Below, piece after piece: positions 53,822 to 62,444 of a stretch of DNA of 64,000 nucleotides. The translations under genes were made by a program, and so were the position numbers. The stretch spans positions 2,142,001 to 2,206,000 of the forward strand of contig NZ_CP060719.1 in the NCBI RefSeq assembly GCF_014396975.1, given 5' to 3'. The first letter of the stretch is position 1, and every line of letters begins with the position of its first letter. This DNA is from Thermomonas carbonis (lineage in GTDB: Bacteria > Pseudomonadota > Gammaproteobacteria > Xanthomonadales > Xanthomonadaceae). Under the pieces are notes generated by a model. The model was not told the origin of the DNA. It saw only the letters and a list, made by a program, of their open reading frames with translations, and did no database searches.

Positions 53822-55783
53822 CTAAGCGGGATTGCTCACCCAACCGCAGGCGCTGCCGGCATTCTGCTGTTTCAGCCAGCCTTGCAGCGGCGCGAAGTAT
53901 TCAAGCACCGCGCTGGCATCCATCTTCTCGCCGCCGGTGAGTTCCTTCATGGTCTTCTGCCACGGCTGGCTGGCGCCCTTGGACAGCATCGCCGAGTACT
54001 TCTCGCCGGCGGCCTTGCTGCCGTAGAAGCTGCATTCGTACAGCGGACCCTTGTAACCGGAGGCATCGCAGAGCGCCTTGTAGAACTGGAATTGCAGCAC
54101 GTGCGAGAGGAAGTAGCGCGTGTACGGCGTGTTGCCCGGCACGTGGTACTTCGCGCCCGCATCGAAGTACTCCTCGCCGCGTGCGGTCGCCGGGGCCACG
54201 CCCTGGTATTTCGCCTTCAGCTCCCACCACGCCTTGTTGTAGGCGTCCGGCTTGATCGAGCCGTCGAACACGCCCCAGCGCCAGCGGTCGATCATCAACC
54301 CGAACGGCAGGAACGACACCTTGGCCAACGCCATGCGCATCTGCGCGTTGACCAGCGCTTCCTGGCTCTGCTGCTGCGCATCGACCAGGCCAACCGACTG
54401 CAGGTAGGTTGGCGTCATCGCCAGCACGATGGTGTCGCCGATTGCTTCGTGGAAGCCGTCGTGCGCGCCGCCCTGGAACACCGGCGGCTGCGTGTTGTAG
54501 GCCAGGTCGTAATAGATGTGGCCAAGCTCGTGGTAGATCGTGGTGAGTTCTTCCTCGTTCGGCTTGATGCACATTTTCGTGCGCACGTCGCCCGCCATGT
54601 TCATGTCCCAGGCGCTGGCGTGGCAGACCACGTCGCGATCAAGCGGCTTGATGAACTGGGATTTCTCCCAGTAGCTGTCCGGCAGCTTGGGCATGCCCAG
54701 GGAGACGTAGAAATCCTGCGCGCGCACGGTCATCGCCTTGGCGGTGGCGAGTTCGGCTGCGCGCTGCGCCGTGAATGTGCGTTCGGCCTCGCTGGCATTG
54801 CGGTCGCCGGGCTTGTCGAGTTCCTTGCTCAGGTTGTCGTCGGCGAGTTTCTGCAGCGCCGAATTGACATCGAGGCTGCCGGCGCCCGGGTATGGCTGCA
54901 ACAGGTCCCACAGGTTGCCCCAGTCCTGCTGCCAGAGGTTGCCCATCAGGTGCGCGGGCAGCATGCCACCCGCCACTTGCCCCTTGTCCTTGCCGTACCT
55001 GCCGTCCAGTTTGCCGCGCGCATAGCAATGCAGTTGCTCGTACAGCGGCTTGACCTGGTCCCAAAGACGGTCGCTCTCGGCCGCGAGTTCTGCCGGGCTC
55101 ATGTCATAGCCCGAGCGCCACATCTCGCCGGCATCGGCGAAGCCCATTTCCTTCGCGCCGGTATTCACCAGGTCGGCGAAGCGGATGTAATCCTTGCGCA
55201 TCGGCTGACTGATCGTGTGCCAGCCCTGCCACGCATCCAGTTGCGCGTCGTAGTCGCGGCTCTTGGCCAGGACTTCGCTGAGCTGGCCGATGTCGCGGCA
55301 GGTCGTTGCCTCGCCGCTGCCGGTGCAGTACTTGCCGGCACCATAGGTGCCTTCCATGCGGGTGGCGATCTGGGTCAGCTCCTGCAGCAGCTTGGGATCC
55401 TTCGGTGCCGGCATCGCGGTCATCAGCTTGATCAGCTTGATCGCGCGTGCGGTTTCAGGCGACAACTGCTGGCCCTCGAAGCGTTTCGCCTGCGCGATCC
55501 ACGCATTGAGCTGGGTAAGCCAGCGCTCGTTGGCCTTGGCCGCCAGCATTTCGCTGTCGCTGTTGATATAGGTACTGGACAGCCATTGCGCCGAATTCAG
55601 TTCCGCGCTGATCGTGCGGAATTCGATGTTGACCCGGGCCACGAACTCGTCGGCGGTTTCGCCTGCCGGTGCTGCGGCAGGGGCACCCGGTGCTGCGCTG
55701 GGCGGCGTGGGTTCGCGCTTGCAGGCGGTGATTGCGAGTGAGCCGGCAATGGCAAGGGCAAGCAGGGCGATGCGTGGCTTCAC
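53822..55783 (-). CDS. M2 family metallopeptidase (ACE-like peptidyl-dipeptidase), lipoprotein
   Basis: 653 aa from the GTG at 55783, with GAGGA 7 bases upstream. The signal ends in AITAC (lipobox, Cys21), followed by a Pro/Ala-rich linker. The zinc motif TTIYHELGHIYYD with the downstream Glu in GFHEAIGDT is the M2 signature; APAHLMGNLWQQDWGNLWDLL and WRWGVFDGSI also match bacterial ACE homologues. It releases dipeptides from peptide C-termini at the cell envelope. It stands in a region of other envelope and secreted proteins. Confidence 0.93.
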   Translation of the reverse strand: MKPRIALLALAIAGSLAITACKREPTPPSAAPGAPAAAPAGETADEFVARVNIEFRTISAELNSAQWLSSTYINSDSEMLAAKANERWLTQLNAWIAQAKRFEGQQLSPETARAIKLIKLMTAMPAPKDPKLLQELTQIATRMEGTYGAGKYCTGSGEATTCRDIGQLSEVLAKSRDYDAQLDAWQGWHTISQPMRKDYIRFADLVNTGAKEMGFADAGEMWRSGYDMSPAELAAESDRLWDQVKPLYEQLHCYARGKLDGRYGKDKGQVAGGMLPAHLMGNLWQQDWGNLWDLLQPYPGAGSLDVNSALQKLADDNLSKELDKPGDRNASEAERTFTAQRAAELATAKAMTVRAQDFYVSLGMPKLPDSYWEKSQFIKPLDRDVVCHASAWDMNMAGDVRTKMCIKPNEEELTTIYHELGHIYYDLAYNTQPPVFQGGAHDGFHEAIGDTIVLAMTPTYLQSVGLVDAQQQSQEALVNAQMRMALAKVSFLPFGLMIDRWRWGVFDGSIKPDAYNKAWWELKAKYQGVAPATARGEEYFDAGAKYHVPGNTPYTRYFLSHVLQFQFYKALCDASGYKGPLYECSFYGSKAAGEKYSAMLSKGASQPWQKTMKELTGGEKMDASAVLEYFAPLQGWLKQQNAGSACGWVSNPA

Positions 55784-55900
55784 TGGGCATTCCTCGTCGG
55801 CGCAGGCGCGCTGGAGGGGCAAGGCTAGCGCGTTTGCCGGCGACCGCAAGTGACCTGGGCGGCGGTCGGGCAAGCGCTTGGCATTGCTGACGTTTGGCTC

Positions 55901-55972
55901 GGGACGCGCGTGGCGCGCAGCCCCTCTTGGGCTTGAAATGCCCGGCGAGGGGCCGCCCGCCACGCGCGTCCC
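55901..55972. repeat. 72-nt imperfect inverted repeat
   Basis: The perfect outer arms GGGACGCGCGTGGCG (55901-55915) and CGCCACGCGCGTCCC (55958-55972) are 15 bp. CCCCTC (55921) and GAGGGG (55947) pair inside, then GGGC and GCCC around TTGAAAT. It fills the gap between the M2 peptidase start and the HEAGH gene and touches the TAG stop of the latter. Confidence 0.65.
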
Positions 55973-56472
55973 TACTCGCGATCCGGGAGAAGCAGGGCGC
56001 GCGTTTCGTTGACCAGGCCGCGTGCCTGCAACCATGCCCAGGCGTCTTCTGCATCGCGGTCGACGTAGGCGCGCGCGGATCCCATGCGGAAGGTGTAGCC
56101 CCACGCATCCATGTCCGCCAGCACGCGCTCGCGGCCGACGCCGGGCAGGGCATCGCCCAGCAATCCCTGCAGCACGCAGACGGCGTCCTCCTCGGCGATG
56201 GAATCTGTGGCGTCGGTGTGCACCGCATCGCGGCGTTCCGGCGGCAACACGATCAGGTGGCCGGCTTCGTGCAGCAGCGAATGCACCGGCGTATCGGCGC
56301 GTGCGTACACGGTGCTTCCGATGATGCCGGCCTCGCACTCGCCCCAGTAGCTGCCGGGGATCGGTGCGCCGTCGGCGACGCGTTGCAACGAGAGTGCGAA
56401 ACGATGCAGCAAGGCGGCTGCATCGTCGAATGCGATGTCGGCGAGGGTGAGGACGGAAGTTGCGTCGACCAT
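55972..56472 (-). CDS. Small protein with a HEAGH motif, unknown function
   Basis: 166 aa from MVDATSVLTLADIAF; the Met 15 codons upstream lies in repeat sequence. No signal peptide. PVHSLLHEAGHLIVLPPERR contains HEAGH, a zinc-peptidase-like HExxH, and DATDSIAEEDAVCVLQGLL offers a possible downstream acidic ligand (AEEDAV). CEAGIIGSTVYARADT precedes it and a W-rich helix (DAEDAWAWLQARGL) ends the protein. I do not recognise a named family; the layout recalls small cytoplasmic minigluzincins. It lies 5' to 3' behind minE across a 97-base repeat-bearing gap. Confidence 0.7.
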   Translation of the reverse strand: MVDATSVLTLADIAFDDAAALLHRFALSLQRVADGAPIPGSYWGECEAGIIGSTVYARADTPVHSLLHEAGHLIVLPPERRDAVHTDATDSIAEEDAVCVLQGLLGDALPGVGRERVLADMDAWGYTFRMGSARAYVDRDAEDAWAWLQARGLVNETRALLLPDRE

Positions 56473-56480
56473 TGACGCCT

Positions 56481-56560
56481 CATCCCTGCGAACGCCGAAG
56501 TTCGGTTCGTTCTGCATGGTGAGATGGAGTGCTGGATCCCGGCTTTCGCCGGGATGACGA
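56481..56560. repeat. REP-like repeat copy 2 with an inverted partial copy
   Basis: CTGGATCCCGGC-TTTC-GCCGGGATG (stem 56536-56543 / 56548-56555) is the reverse complement of the 2174-2200 element, with T-A pairs changed to G-C. CATCCCTGCGAA at 56481-56492 repeats the first 12 bases of the unit in the opposite direction, giving a REP-pair layout between minE and the HEAGH gene. Confidence 0.55.
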
Positions 56561-56568
56561 ATCGTCCG

Positions 56569-56829
56569 TCACGCGCTTGCGCGCGCGTCCGGCAGCGACA
56601 CCGAGATATCGAGCACGTCGTGGTCGCCGTCCTTGACCACGTCGACCTTGACCGCATCGACATCCACGTTGACGTACTTGCGGATCACTTCCAGGATCTC
56701 GCGGCGCATCAGCGGCAGGTAATCCGGCGCGCCCTGCGAGCTGCGTTCCTGCGCGATGATGATCTGCAGGCGGTTCTTCGCGGTGATCGCGGTGGTTTTC
56801 TTGGGCTTGAGGAAATCGAAGATCGACAT
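56569..56829 (-). CDS. minE: Cell-division topological specificity factor MinE
   Basis: 86 aa. [11 protein letters not shown] is the membrane-targeting N-terminus, [13 protein letters not shown] the MinD-contact helix, and [17 protein letters not shown] plus VLDISVSLP the dimer beta-sheet. It drives MinD ATP hydrolysis and pole-to-pole oscillation so the septum forms at midcell. It starts 3 bases after minD stops. Confidence 0.96.
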   Translation of the reverse strand: MSIFDFLKPKKTTAITAKNRLQIIIAQERSSQGAPDYLPLMRREILEVIRKYVNVDVDAVKVDVVKDGDHDVLDISVSLPDARASA

Positions 56830-56832
56830 GCG

Positions 56833-57645
56833 TCAGCCCCCGAACAACTTGCTGAAGAAGCCCTTCTTCTCCAGCTGGGTGAAGCGCATCGGGCGCTGCT
56901 CGCCCAGCAGGCGCGCGACCGCGTCGTCGTAGGCCTGGCCGGCGTTGGACTCGGCGTCCATGATCACCGGCTCGCCCTTGTTGGAGGCGTTCAGCACGTC
57001 GCCGGATTCCGGCACCACGCCGATCGTCTTCAGGCCCAGCACTTCCTCGACGTCGGTGATCGACAGCATCTCGCCGTTCTCGACGCGCTGCGGGCTGTAG
57101 CGGGTGAGCAGCAGGTAGGCGGTGACTTCGCCTTCGCCGGTCTCGGCGCGGCGGGTCTTGCTGGCCAGCAGGCCCAGGATGCGGTCGGAGTCGCGCACCG
57201 ACGACACTTCCGGGTTCACCACGACCACCGCCTTGTCGGCGAAATACATCGCCAGGAACGCGCCCTTCTCGATGCCGGCGGGCGAGTCGCAGACGATGTA
57301 GTCGAAGCCGTCGTCGGCCAGGTCCTTGAGCACCTTCTCCACGCCTTCCTTGGTCAGCGCGTCCTTGTCGCGGGTCTGCGACGCGGCCAGCACGAACAGG
57401 CTGTCGTAGCGCTTGTCCTTGATCAGGGCCTGCTTGAGCGAGGCCTCGCCGTGGACGACGTTGACGAAGTCGTACACCACGCGGCGCTCGCAGCCCATGA
57501 TCAGATCGAGGTTGCGCAGGCCGACGTCGAAGTCGATGACCGCGACTTTCTTGCCGCGGCGGGCGATGCCGGTGGCGATGCTGGCGCTGCTGGTGGTCTT
57601 GCCCACGCCGCCCTTGCCCGAGGTGACTACGATGATTTCCGCCAA
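56833..57645 (-). CDS. minD: Septum-site determining ATPase MinD
   Basis: 270 aa from a TTG at 57645, with GGAGA 8 bases upstream, which gives the usual AEIIVVTSGKGGVGKTTSSA start (deviant Walker A GKGGVGKTT). VAVIDFDVGLRNLDLIMG, YIVCDSPAGIEKGA and the C-terminal amphipathic helix KKGFFSKLFGG are all present. It binds the membrane as an ATP dimer and recruits MinC. It is the middle gene of minC-minD-minE. Confidence 0.97.
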   Translation of the reverse strand: MAEIIVVTSGKGGVGKTTSSASIATGIARRGKKVAVIDFDVGLRNLDLIMGCERRVVYDFVNVVHGEASLKQALIKDKRYDSLFVLAASQTRDKDALTKEGVEKVLKDLADDGFDYIVCDSPAGIEKGAFLAMYFADKAVVVVNPEVSSVRDSDRILGLLASKTRRAETGEGEVTAYLLLTRYSPQRVENGEMLSITDVEEVLGLKTIGVVPESGDVLNASNKGEPVIMDAESNAGQAYDDAVARLLGEQRPMRFTQLEKKGFFSKLFGG

Positions 57646-57743
57646 GTTGGCTTTCTCCGGTTTCTTGCCGTCATTCCCGCGGGGGCGGTCATGCAGCTCT
57701 TGTTTCGTGAAACCGGGCAAGCCCGGCCTGTTTCTCGAAGCAA

Positions 57744-58511
57744 TCAGTCGAGTGCCGCGAGCTTGAGTTGTCCCTTTTCCAGCCAGACCTGCACGGGCTT
57801 GCCGCGCAACTCCGCCGGGATGTCTTCCAGTACCTTGTAGTGCCCGGCCACCGCGACCAGCTCCGCGTGGAATTCGCGGCAGAAGATGCGGGCCTCTTCG
57901 TTGCCCTGCGCGCCGGCGAGGGCGCGGCCGCGCAAGGCGCCGTAGATGTGGATGGAGCCGTCGGCGATCGCTTCCGCACCGGCACCGACCGCGCTGAGCA
58001 CGGTCAGGTCGCGGTTCTCGGCATACACCTGCTGGCCGGAGCGGACCGGCGAGGTCTGCATCAGGCCGGGGCCGGCGGAGGTCGCCTGTTTCGTAGCTGC
58101 AGGCGCGGATGGAGTCTTTGCCGGAGCCGGTTCGACAGCTGCCGGTGCAGGCGTGGCGGCTTGCGTGGCGGGCTCGTACTGCGCGCGAAACTTGGCCAGC
58201 AAGGGCAGGCCGAGTTGCTGCGACAGCGCCTCGATTTCCTTGGTGCCATAGGCCAGCGCGACCGGCAGCACGCCAGCGTCGCGCAAGCCATCGACCAGCG
58301 TGCGGGCTTCTTCTACTGCAGGCACCTGGCTCAAACCGCCGAAATCCAGCACGACCGCGGCGCGCGCGAACAGGTTGGGCGCGCGCTGCACGCGGTCGCG
58401 CATCTCGGCGGCGAGTTGCGCCACGTCGAGGGTGCGCACGCGCAGGTTGGCGATGCCGACCTGGCCGAATTTCAGTTCGCCGGCCTGGGCGTAGTCGACC
58501 ACCGCGCTCAC
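57744..58511 (-). CDS. minC: Septum-site determining protein MinC
   Basis: 255 aa from a GTG that overlaps the stop of the GNAT gene (GTGA). The N-terminal domain (about 1-105, AVVLDFGGLSQVPAVEEARTLVDGLRDAGV) acts on FtsZ. A long Ala/Pro linker (about 115-155) follows, and the C-terminal beta-helix has PVRSGQQVYAENRDLTVLSAVGAGAEAIADGSIHIYGALRGRALAG for dimerisation and MinD binding. It inhibits FtsZ polymers away from midcell. 98 bases separate it from minD. Confidence 0.95.
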   Translation of the reverse strand: MSAVVDYAQAGELKFGQVGIANLRVRTLDVAQLAAEMRDRVQRAPNLFARAAVVLDFGGLSQVPAVEEARTLVDGLRDAGVLPVALAYGTKEIEALSQQLGLPLLAKFRAQYEPATQAATPAPAAVEPAPAKTPSAPAATKQATSAGPGLMQTSPVRSGQQVYAENRDLTVLSAVGAGAEAIADGSIHIYGALRGRALAGAQGNEEARIFCREFHAELVAVAGHYKVLEDIPAELRGKPVQVWLEKGQLKLAALD

Positions 58512-59107
58512 GCGCAGGTTCCGGTCGGGCGCGCCGGCTGCGCGACCTGGCGCGGCTGCTGCAGCCAGGGTTCGTCGGGCAGGGCATCGCCGTAGGTGTC
58601 GCGAACCCATGCGTAGCTGCACAGGCCCTTCATCAGCATCGCCGCGCGGATGTCGTGGCCGGCCATCACGTGCTGGCCGACTTCGCGGAAGCCGAAGCTG
58701 CCGTGGAACAGCAAGGCGTGGTCGTTGCCCTGCTGCAGGAAGACTTCGCAGGCCAGCTGCGGGTAGCGCAATTCGGCGTAGCTCTGCGCATCGGCATACA
58801 GCGCGCGGCCCACGCCGCCGCCACGGCGACGGCTGGCCACGGCGACGCGGTCGATGTAGAAGAAATCCGGATGGTGTGCGCCGAACCAGGCGAAGTTGCT
58901 GCTGTCGTGTTGCGCCTGCGCGCCGAAGCCGATCAGGAACCCCGCCATTGCGCCGTCGCGCTCGGCCACGCGGAAGTATTCGGCGCGGTCGAACAGATGG
59001 CGAAGCCTGGCGGCATCGAGGGGAAGGATCGCAGGGCCCGCGGCGTTGTTGAGGGCGAGGACGGAATCCAGCTCGTGCTCGCGCACGTCGCGGATGGCGA
59101 TCGACAT
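58508..59107 (-). CDS. GNAT family N-acetyltransferase
   Basis: 199 aa from MSIAIRDVREHELDSVLALNN. FFYIDRVAVASRRRGGGVGRALYADAQSYA is the acetyl-CoA-binding motif A (R-x2-G-x-G/A), and ACEVFLQQGNDHALLFHGSFGFREVGQ is motif B. Acetylates an unknown amine or protein N-terminus in the cytoplasm. Its stop overlaps the minC start, so minC translation is probably coupled to it; this arrangement is common in Xanthomonadaceae-like genomes (recollection, not checked). Confidence 0.88.
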   Translation of the reverse strand: MSIAIRDVREHELDSVLALNNAAGPAILPLDAARLRHLFDRAEYFRVAERDGAMAGFLIGFGAQAQHDSSNFAWFGAHHPDFFYIDRVAVASRRRGGGVGRALYADAQSYAELRYPQLACEVFLQQGNDHALLFHGSFGFREVGQHVMAGHDIRAAMLMKGLCSYAWVRDTYGDALPDEPWLQQPRQVAQPARPTGTCA

Positions 59108-59240
59108 TCCTTGGCTCCGGATGGCGTTGCAGCGGGTGGCCAGTAGGCGCTGGCATCGGCAGGAATTATCGCATGGGCTGCCGGTCGCGGCCATGACCTT
59201 CGGTGCAGGCACGCAGCGGGGCGAGGCGGTATAAGAGCGC

Positions 59241-60443
59241 ATGCTCGCCCGAATCTCGCACACCCGCCTGCTGCGCTATGCCGGCCTGTTCACCTGGGCG
59301 ATGGTCGGCCTGCCCCTGGTGTACTCATGGGTGGGACCGCTGCTGGGCACGCCCGGCGACGAGGAACTTGCGCTGCGGCCAATGCCATGGCAAGGCTGGG
59401 TGGCCTACTTCGCGTTCGGTCTGAGTTATGCGTGGTTGACCCGCGGGCTGGGCAGCCGCGCACGCAGCGTTGGCGACTACATCCTGCTGGTGGTGCTGAC
59501 GCTGGCTGCGCTGGCGGTCAGCTATTTCAATGGCTCGGGGCTGGGCAGCGTGCTGTTGATGGTGGCTGCCTGCGTGCTGCCGTGGCTGTTGCCGCTGCCA
59601 TTGGGCGCAGCCTGGTTGCTGGCCAGCCAGCTGGCGGTGGCCCCGGTGTTCATCCGTTGGCTGGGCTTCCCGCCGCTGGAAGCGCTGATGCAGTCGGTGC
59701 TGTATGCGGGGTTTTCCGGCTTCGTCTTCGTCACCAGCCTTGTGGCGCTGCAGCAAATGCAGGCACGTGAGGACCAGCGCCGCCTGAACGCGGAATTGCG
59801 CGCCACCCGCGCGCTGCTGGCCGACAGCGCGCGCGTGAACGAACGCACGCGCATTTCGCGCGAGCTGCATGACCTGCTGGGCCACCACCTGACCGCACTC
59901 AGCCTCAATCTGGAAGTGGCAAGCCATATCACCGAGGGGCAAGCGCAGGAGCATGTGCGCCAGGCGCAGACGCTGGCCAAGCTGCTTCTCACCGACGTGC
60001 GCGAGGCGGTCAGCCAGCTGCGCGAGAGTGGGGCGATCGATCTCGGTGCCGCGTTGCGTCCGCTGGCCGAGAACGTGCCGAAGCTCGCCATCGAGATGGA
60101 CATCGAGCAACCACTCACGGTGGATGACCCGGAGCGCGCGCACATCCTGTTGCGTTGCGCGCAGGAGGCGATCACCAACGTGGTGCGTCATGCCGGCGCC
60201 AGTCGCCTCTGGCTGAGTGCACGCCGCGACGGTCCCGATGTGATCCTGCAAGTGCGCGACGATGGCCGCGGCAGCGACCAGGTCCAGCCGGGTAACGGCC
60301 TGCGTGGCCTGCAGGAACGCCTGCGCCAGCAGGATGGCCGGCTCGAGATCGCCACCCGCCGCGGCCACGGCTTCCAACTCACCATGACCTTGCCGGTGGC
60401 GCCGAATGCGGCGACCGGCCTGCCCCAAGGAGTCGCCGCATGA
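59241..60443 (+). CDS. Sensor histidine kinase, HisKA_3 (DesK/NarL-partner type)
   Basis: 400 aa. Five to six membrane helices occupy about 10-165. The phospho-acceptor His is in RISRELHDLLGHHLTALSL, and the ATPase has CAQEAITNVVRHAGASRLWL (N box) and LQVRDDGRGSDQVQPGNGLRGLQERL (G boxes). It senses a membrane or small-molecule signal and phosphorylates the next gene's product. The ATG is only 5 bases after TATAAG (59230-59235) and lacks a good ribosome site. It overlaps the regulator gene by 4 bases. Confidence 0.93.
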   Translation: MLARISHTRLLRYAGLFTWAMVGLPLVYSWVGPLLGTPGDEELALRPMPWQGWVAYFAFGLSYAWLTRGLGSRARSVGDYILLVVLTLAALAVSYFNGSGLGSVLLMVAACVLPWLLPLPLGAAWLLASQLAVAPVFIRWLGFPPLEALMQSVLYAGFSGFVFVTSLVALQQMQAREDQRRLNAELRATRALLADSARVNERTRISRELHDLLGHHLTALSLNLEVASHITEGQAQEHVRQAQTLAKLLLTDVREAVSQLRESGAIDLGAALRPLAENVPKLAIEMDIEQPLTVDDPERAHILLRCAQEAITNVVRHAGASRLWLSARRDGPDVILQVRDDGRGSDQVQPGNGLRGLQERLRQQDGRLEIATRRGHGFQLTMTLPVAPNAATGLPQGVAA

Positions 60444-61111
60444 CCCAAGTCGCCCCGATCCGCACCACGCCCATCCGCGTCTTCCTGGTCGACGACCAGA
60501 CCTTGGTGCGCCAGGGCATCCGTTCCCTGCTTGCCTTGGCGGAGGGTATCGAGGTGGTGGCCGAAGCCTCCGATGGCCGCCAGGCCGTCGAGCAGATCCC
60601 GCAGGTCGCCCCCGACGTGGTGCTGATGGACATGCGCATGCCGGTGATGTCCGGGCTGGAGTCCCTGCAGGCGATGAGTCGGGCCGGCACGCTGCCGCCC
60701 ACGATCATCCTCACCACCTTCGACGACGATGCGCTTGTGCTGGCCGGGATCAAGGCCGGTGCGAAGGGCTATCTGCTCAAGGATGTCTCGCTGGAGCAAC
60801 TGGTCAACGCCATCCAGATGGTCGCCGCGGGCGGCTCGCTGGTGCAGCCGGCGGTGACCCAGCGCCTGCTGTCCGGGCTGGAGCACATGCGCAACGAGTT
60901 CGTCAGCCTGGACCGCCCGGATCCGCTGACCGACCGCGAGACCGAGATCCTGCGGCTGATGGCCAGCGGCTTCTCCAACAAGGAAATCGCCAATTCGCTG
61001 GGCGTGGCCGAAGGCACGATCAAGAACCACGTGTCCAACATCCTGTCGAAACTCGGGGTGAGGGATCGCACGCGGGCCGTACTCAAGGCCTTCGAGCTGC
61101 AACTGGTCTGA
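60440..61111 (+). CDS. LuxR/NarL-type response regulator (DesR-like)
   Basis: 223 aa. The receiver domain has FLVDDQTLVRQGIRSLLA (acidic pair), the phosphorylated Asp in DVVLMDMRMPVMSGLE, Thr in IILTTFDDD and Lys in GAKGYLLKDVS. The C-terminal LuxR helix-turn-helix is LTDRETEILRLMASGFSNKEIANSLGVAEGTIKNHVSNILSKLGVRDRTRAVL. It is the partner of the kinase upstream (ATGA overlap). Targets are unknown; the SRPBCC gene downstream is a candidate. Confidence 0.95.
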   Translation: MTQVAPIRTTPIRVFLVDDQTLVRQGIRSLLALAEGIEVVAEASDGRQAVEQIPQVAPDVVLMDMRMPVMSGLESLQAMSRAGTLPPTIILTTFDDDALVLAGIKAGAKGYLLKDVSLEQLVNAIQMVAAGGSLVQPAVTQRLLSGLEHMRNEFVSLDRPDPLTDRETEILRLMASGFSNKEIANSLGVAEGTIKNHVSNILSKLGVRDRTRAVLKAFELQLV

Positions 61112-61112
61112 C

Positions 61113-61134
61113 CCGGCAAGGCTCGACTTGCCGG
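61113..61134 (+). terminator. Hairpin after the response regulator gene
   Basis: CCGGCAAG-GCTCGA-CTTGCCGG, 8-bp perfect stem starting 2 bases after the stop; no T-run. Confidence 0.55.
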
Positions 61135-61280
61135 ATCCGTGCATGCTTGCCCGTGCACGCGATTTGGTGGCGCTCGTCTCGATTCCGGCGTCCCGACCCT
61201 CGCCCACCCCGGCAACGGTTTGGTACGATGGCGGGTCTGCGCGGCTGCACGCCGCGAGCGGCCTTCCCGGAGAGACCTGA

Positions 61281-62348
61281 ATGACCCGTTTGCTCGAGAT
61301 CCTGATTTCCCTCGCGATCGTGGCGGGGCTGTTCCTGGTAGTAGCGCTGGTACTGCCGTCCTCGCGTTCCCTGGTCGAGAAGGTCGAGACCAACCGCAAG
61401 CTGACCATCGCGTTCGACAGCCTGAACAGCCTGCGCCGTTTCAAGGACTGGAACCCGCTGGTGATGCGCGATCCGCGCGTGCAGATGACCCTGTCGGGGC
61501 CGGACAGCGGTGTTGGTGCGCGCCTCGACTACGTGTCGAAGGAAGAGGGCCTGGGCAAGGGCTTCTGGGAAATCACCGAGAGTGTCCCGCGCGAGAAAGT
61601 CAGCTACAAGATCGAGAACGAAGAGCGCGGCAGCAACAAGCGCACCTCCTTTATCTTCAAGCCGACCGGCCGCAACAACCGCAATGTCGAGATCACCCAG
61701 ACCTATAACGTCGACTACGGCTGGAACCTGCTTGGTCGTTACGCCGGCATGTACGTCAGCCGCCACGTGGGCGACGACATGAAGCTGGGTCTGTCGCGCA
61801 TCGTCGGCATGCTGGCCGCGGTGCCGAACGTGGATTACGCCGTATCCGGCAGCAAGATGACCGGCCTGAAGGTCGCTGATCGTCCGGTCGAGGATCTGCT
61901 GTATGTCAATGCCGGCAACGTCGAGCGCGGCAACTCGCAGATCCAGGCCTCGATCACCGCCAACGCCGAGTGGCTGAAGCGGGTGATGGATGCCAATGGC
62001 CTGGAAGCCGTGGGTCCGCTGCGCATCATCAGCACCGAACTTGGCCGCGAGACCTACAACTTCGATGTCGCCCAGGCCGTGCGCAAGAAAGATGGCAGTG
62101 CCGTCGGCAAACCGACCCTGCAGGGTCCCGTACTGCACGTGCAGACGCCAGCCGCCAAGGTCGCCACCGCTGCTTACACCGGTTACATGGCGGAGCTGGA
62201 CAACGTCCGCAATGCGTTGCGCGCGTGGGCGCTGACCAACGGCCACGAAGTGGTCGATCGCCCGTATGAGAGCTACAAGTCGGGCGTCGCCGAGGCGTTC
62301 ACCGAGAACGGTCAGTTCGACGTCTACTGGACATTGAAGGCGAAGTGA
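61281..62348 (+). CDS. Membrane-anchored SRPBCC protein with C-terminal GyrI-like domain
   Basis: 355 aa, with GGAGAGA upstream. One N-terminal membrane helix (about 4-26) is followed by an SRPBCC/polyketide-cyclase-like domain (about 35-180, SLRRFKDWNPLVMRDPRVQMTLSG, EGLGKGFWEITES). The C-terminal half (about 210-350) resembles the GyrI-like small-molecule-binding fold (PAAKVATAAYTGYMAELDNVRNALRAWALTNGHEV and a final FDVYWTLK). Both folds bind hydrophobic ligands. It is probably tethered to the inner membrane facing the periplasm. Function unknown. It follows the two-component genes, and a strong terminator ends the unit. Confidence 0.8.
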   Translation: MTRLLEILISLAIVAGLFLVVALVLPSSRSLVEKVETNRKLTIAFDSLNSLRRFKDWNPLVMRDPRVQMTLSGPDSGVGARLDYVSKEEGLGKGFWEITESVPREKVSYKIENEERGSNKRTSFIFKPTGRNNRNVEITQTYNVDYGWNLLGRYAGMYVSRHVGDDMKLGLSRIVGMLAAVPNVDYAVSGSKMTGLKVADRPVEDLLYVNAGNVERGNSQIQASITANAEWLKRVMDANGLEAVGPLRIISTELGRETYNFDVAQAVRKKDGSAVGKPTLQGPVLHVQTPAAKVATAAYTGYMAELDNVRNALRAWALTNGHEVVDRPYESYKSGVAEAFTENGQFDVYWTLKAK

Positions 62349-62386
62349 TGCCTGCGGCCTGTTCGGGCCGCCGTTAGCCTTGCACC

Positions 62387-62418
62387 CGCGAACGCCGCGA
62401 CTTGTCGCGGCGTTCGCG
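62387..62418 (+). terminator. Intrinsic terminator of the SRPBCC gene
   Basis: CGCGAACGCCGCGA-CTTG-TCGCGGCGTTCGCG, a 14-bp perfect stem followed by TTTCC. Confidence 0.85.
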
Positions 62419-62444
62419 TTTCCGGGTTTCAGAAGCAGGACACG

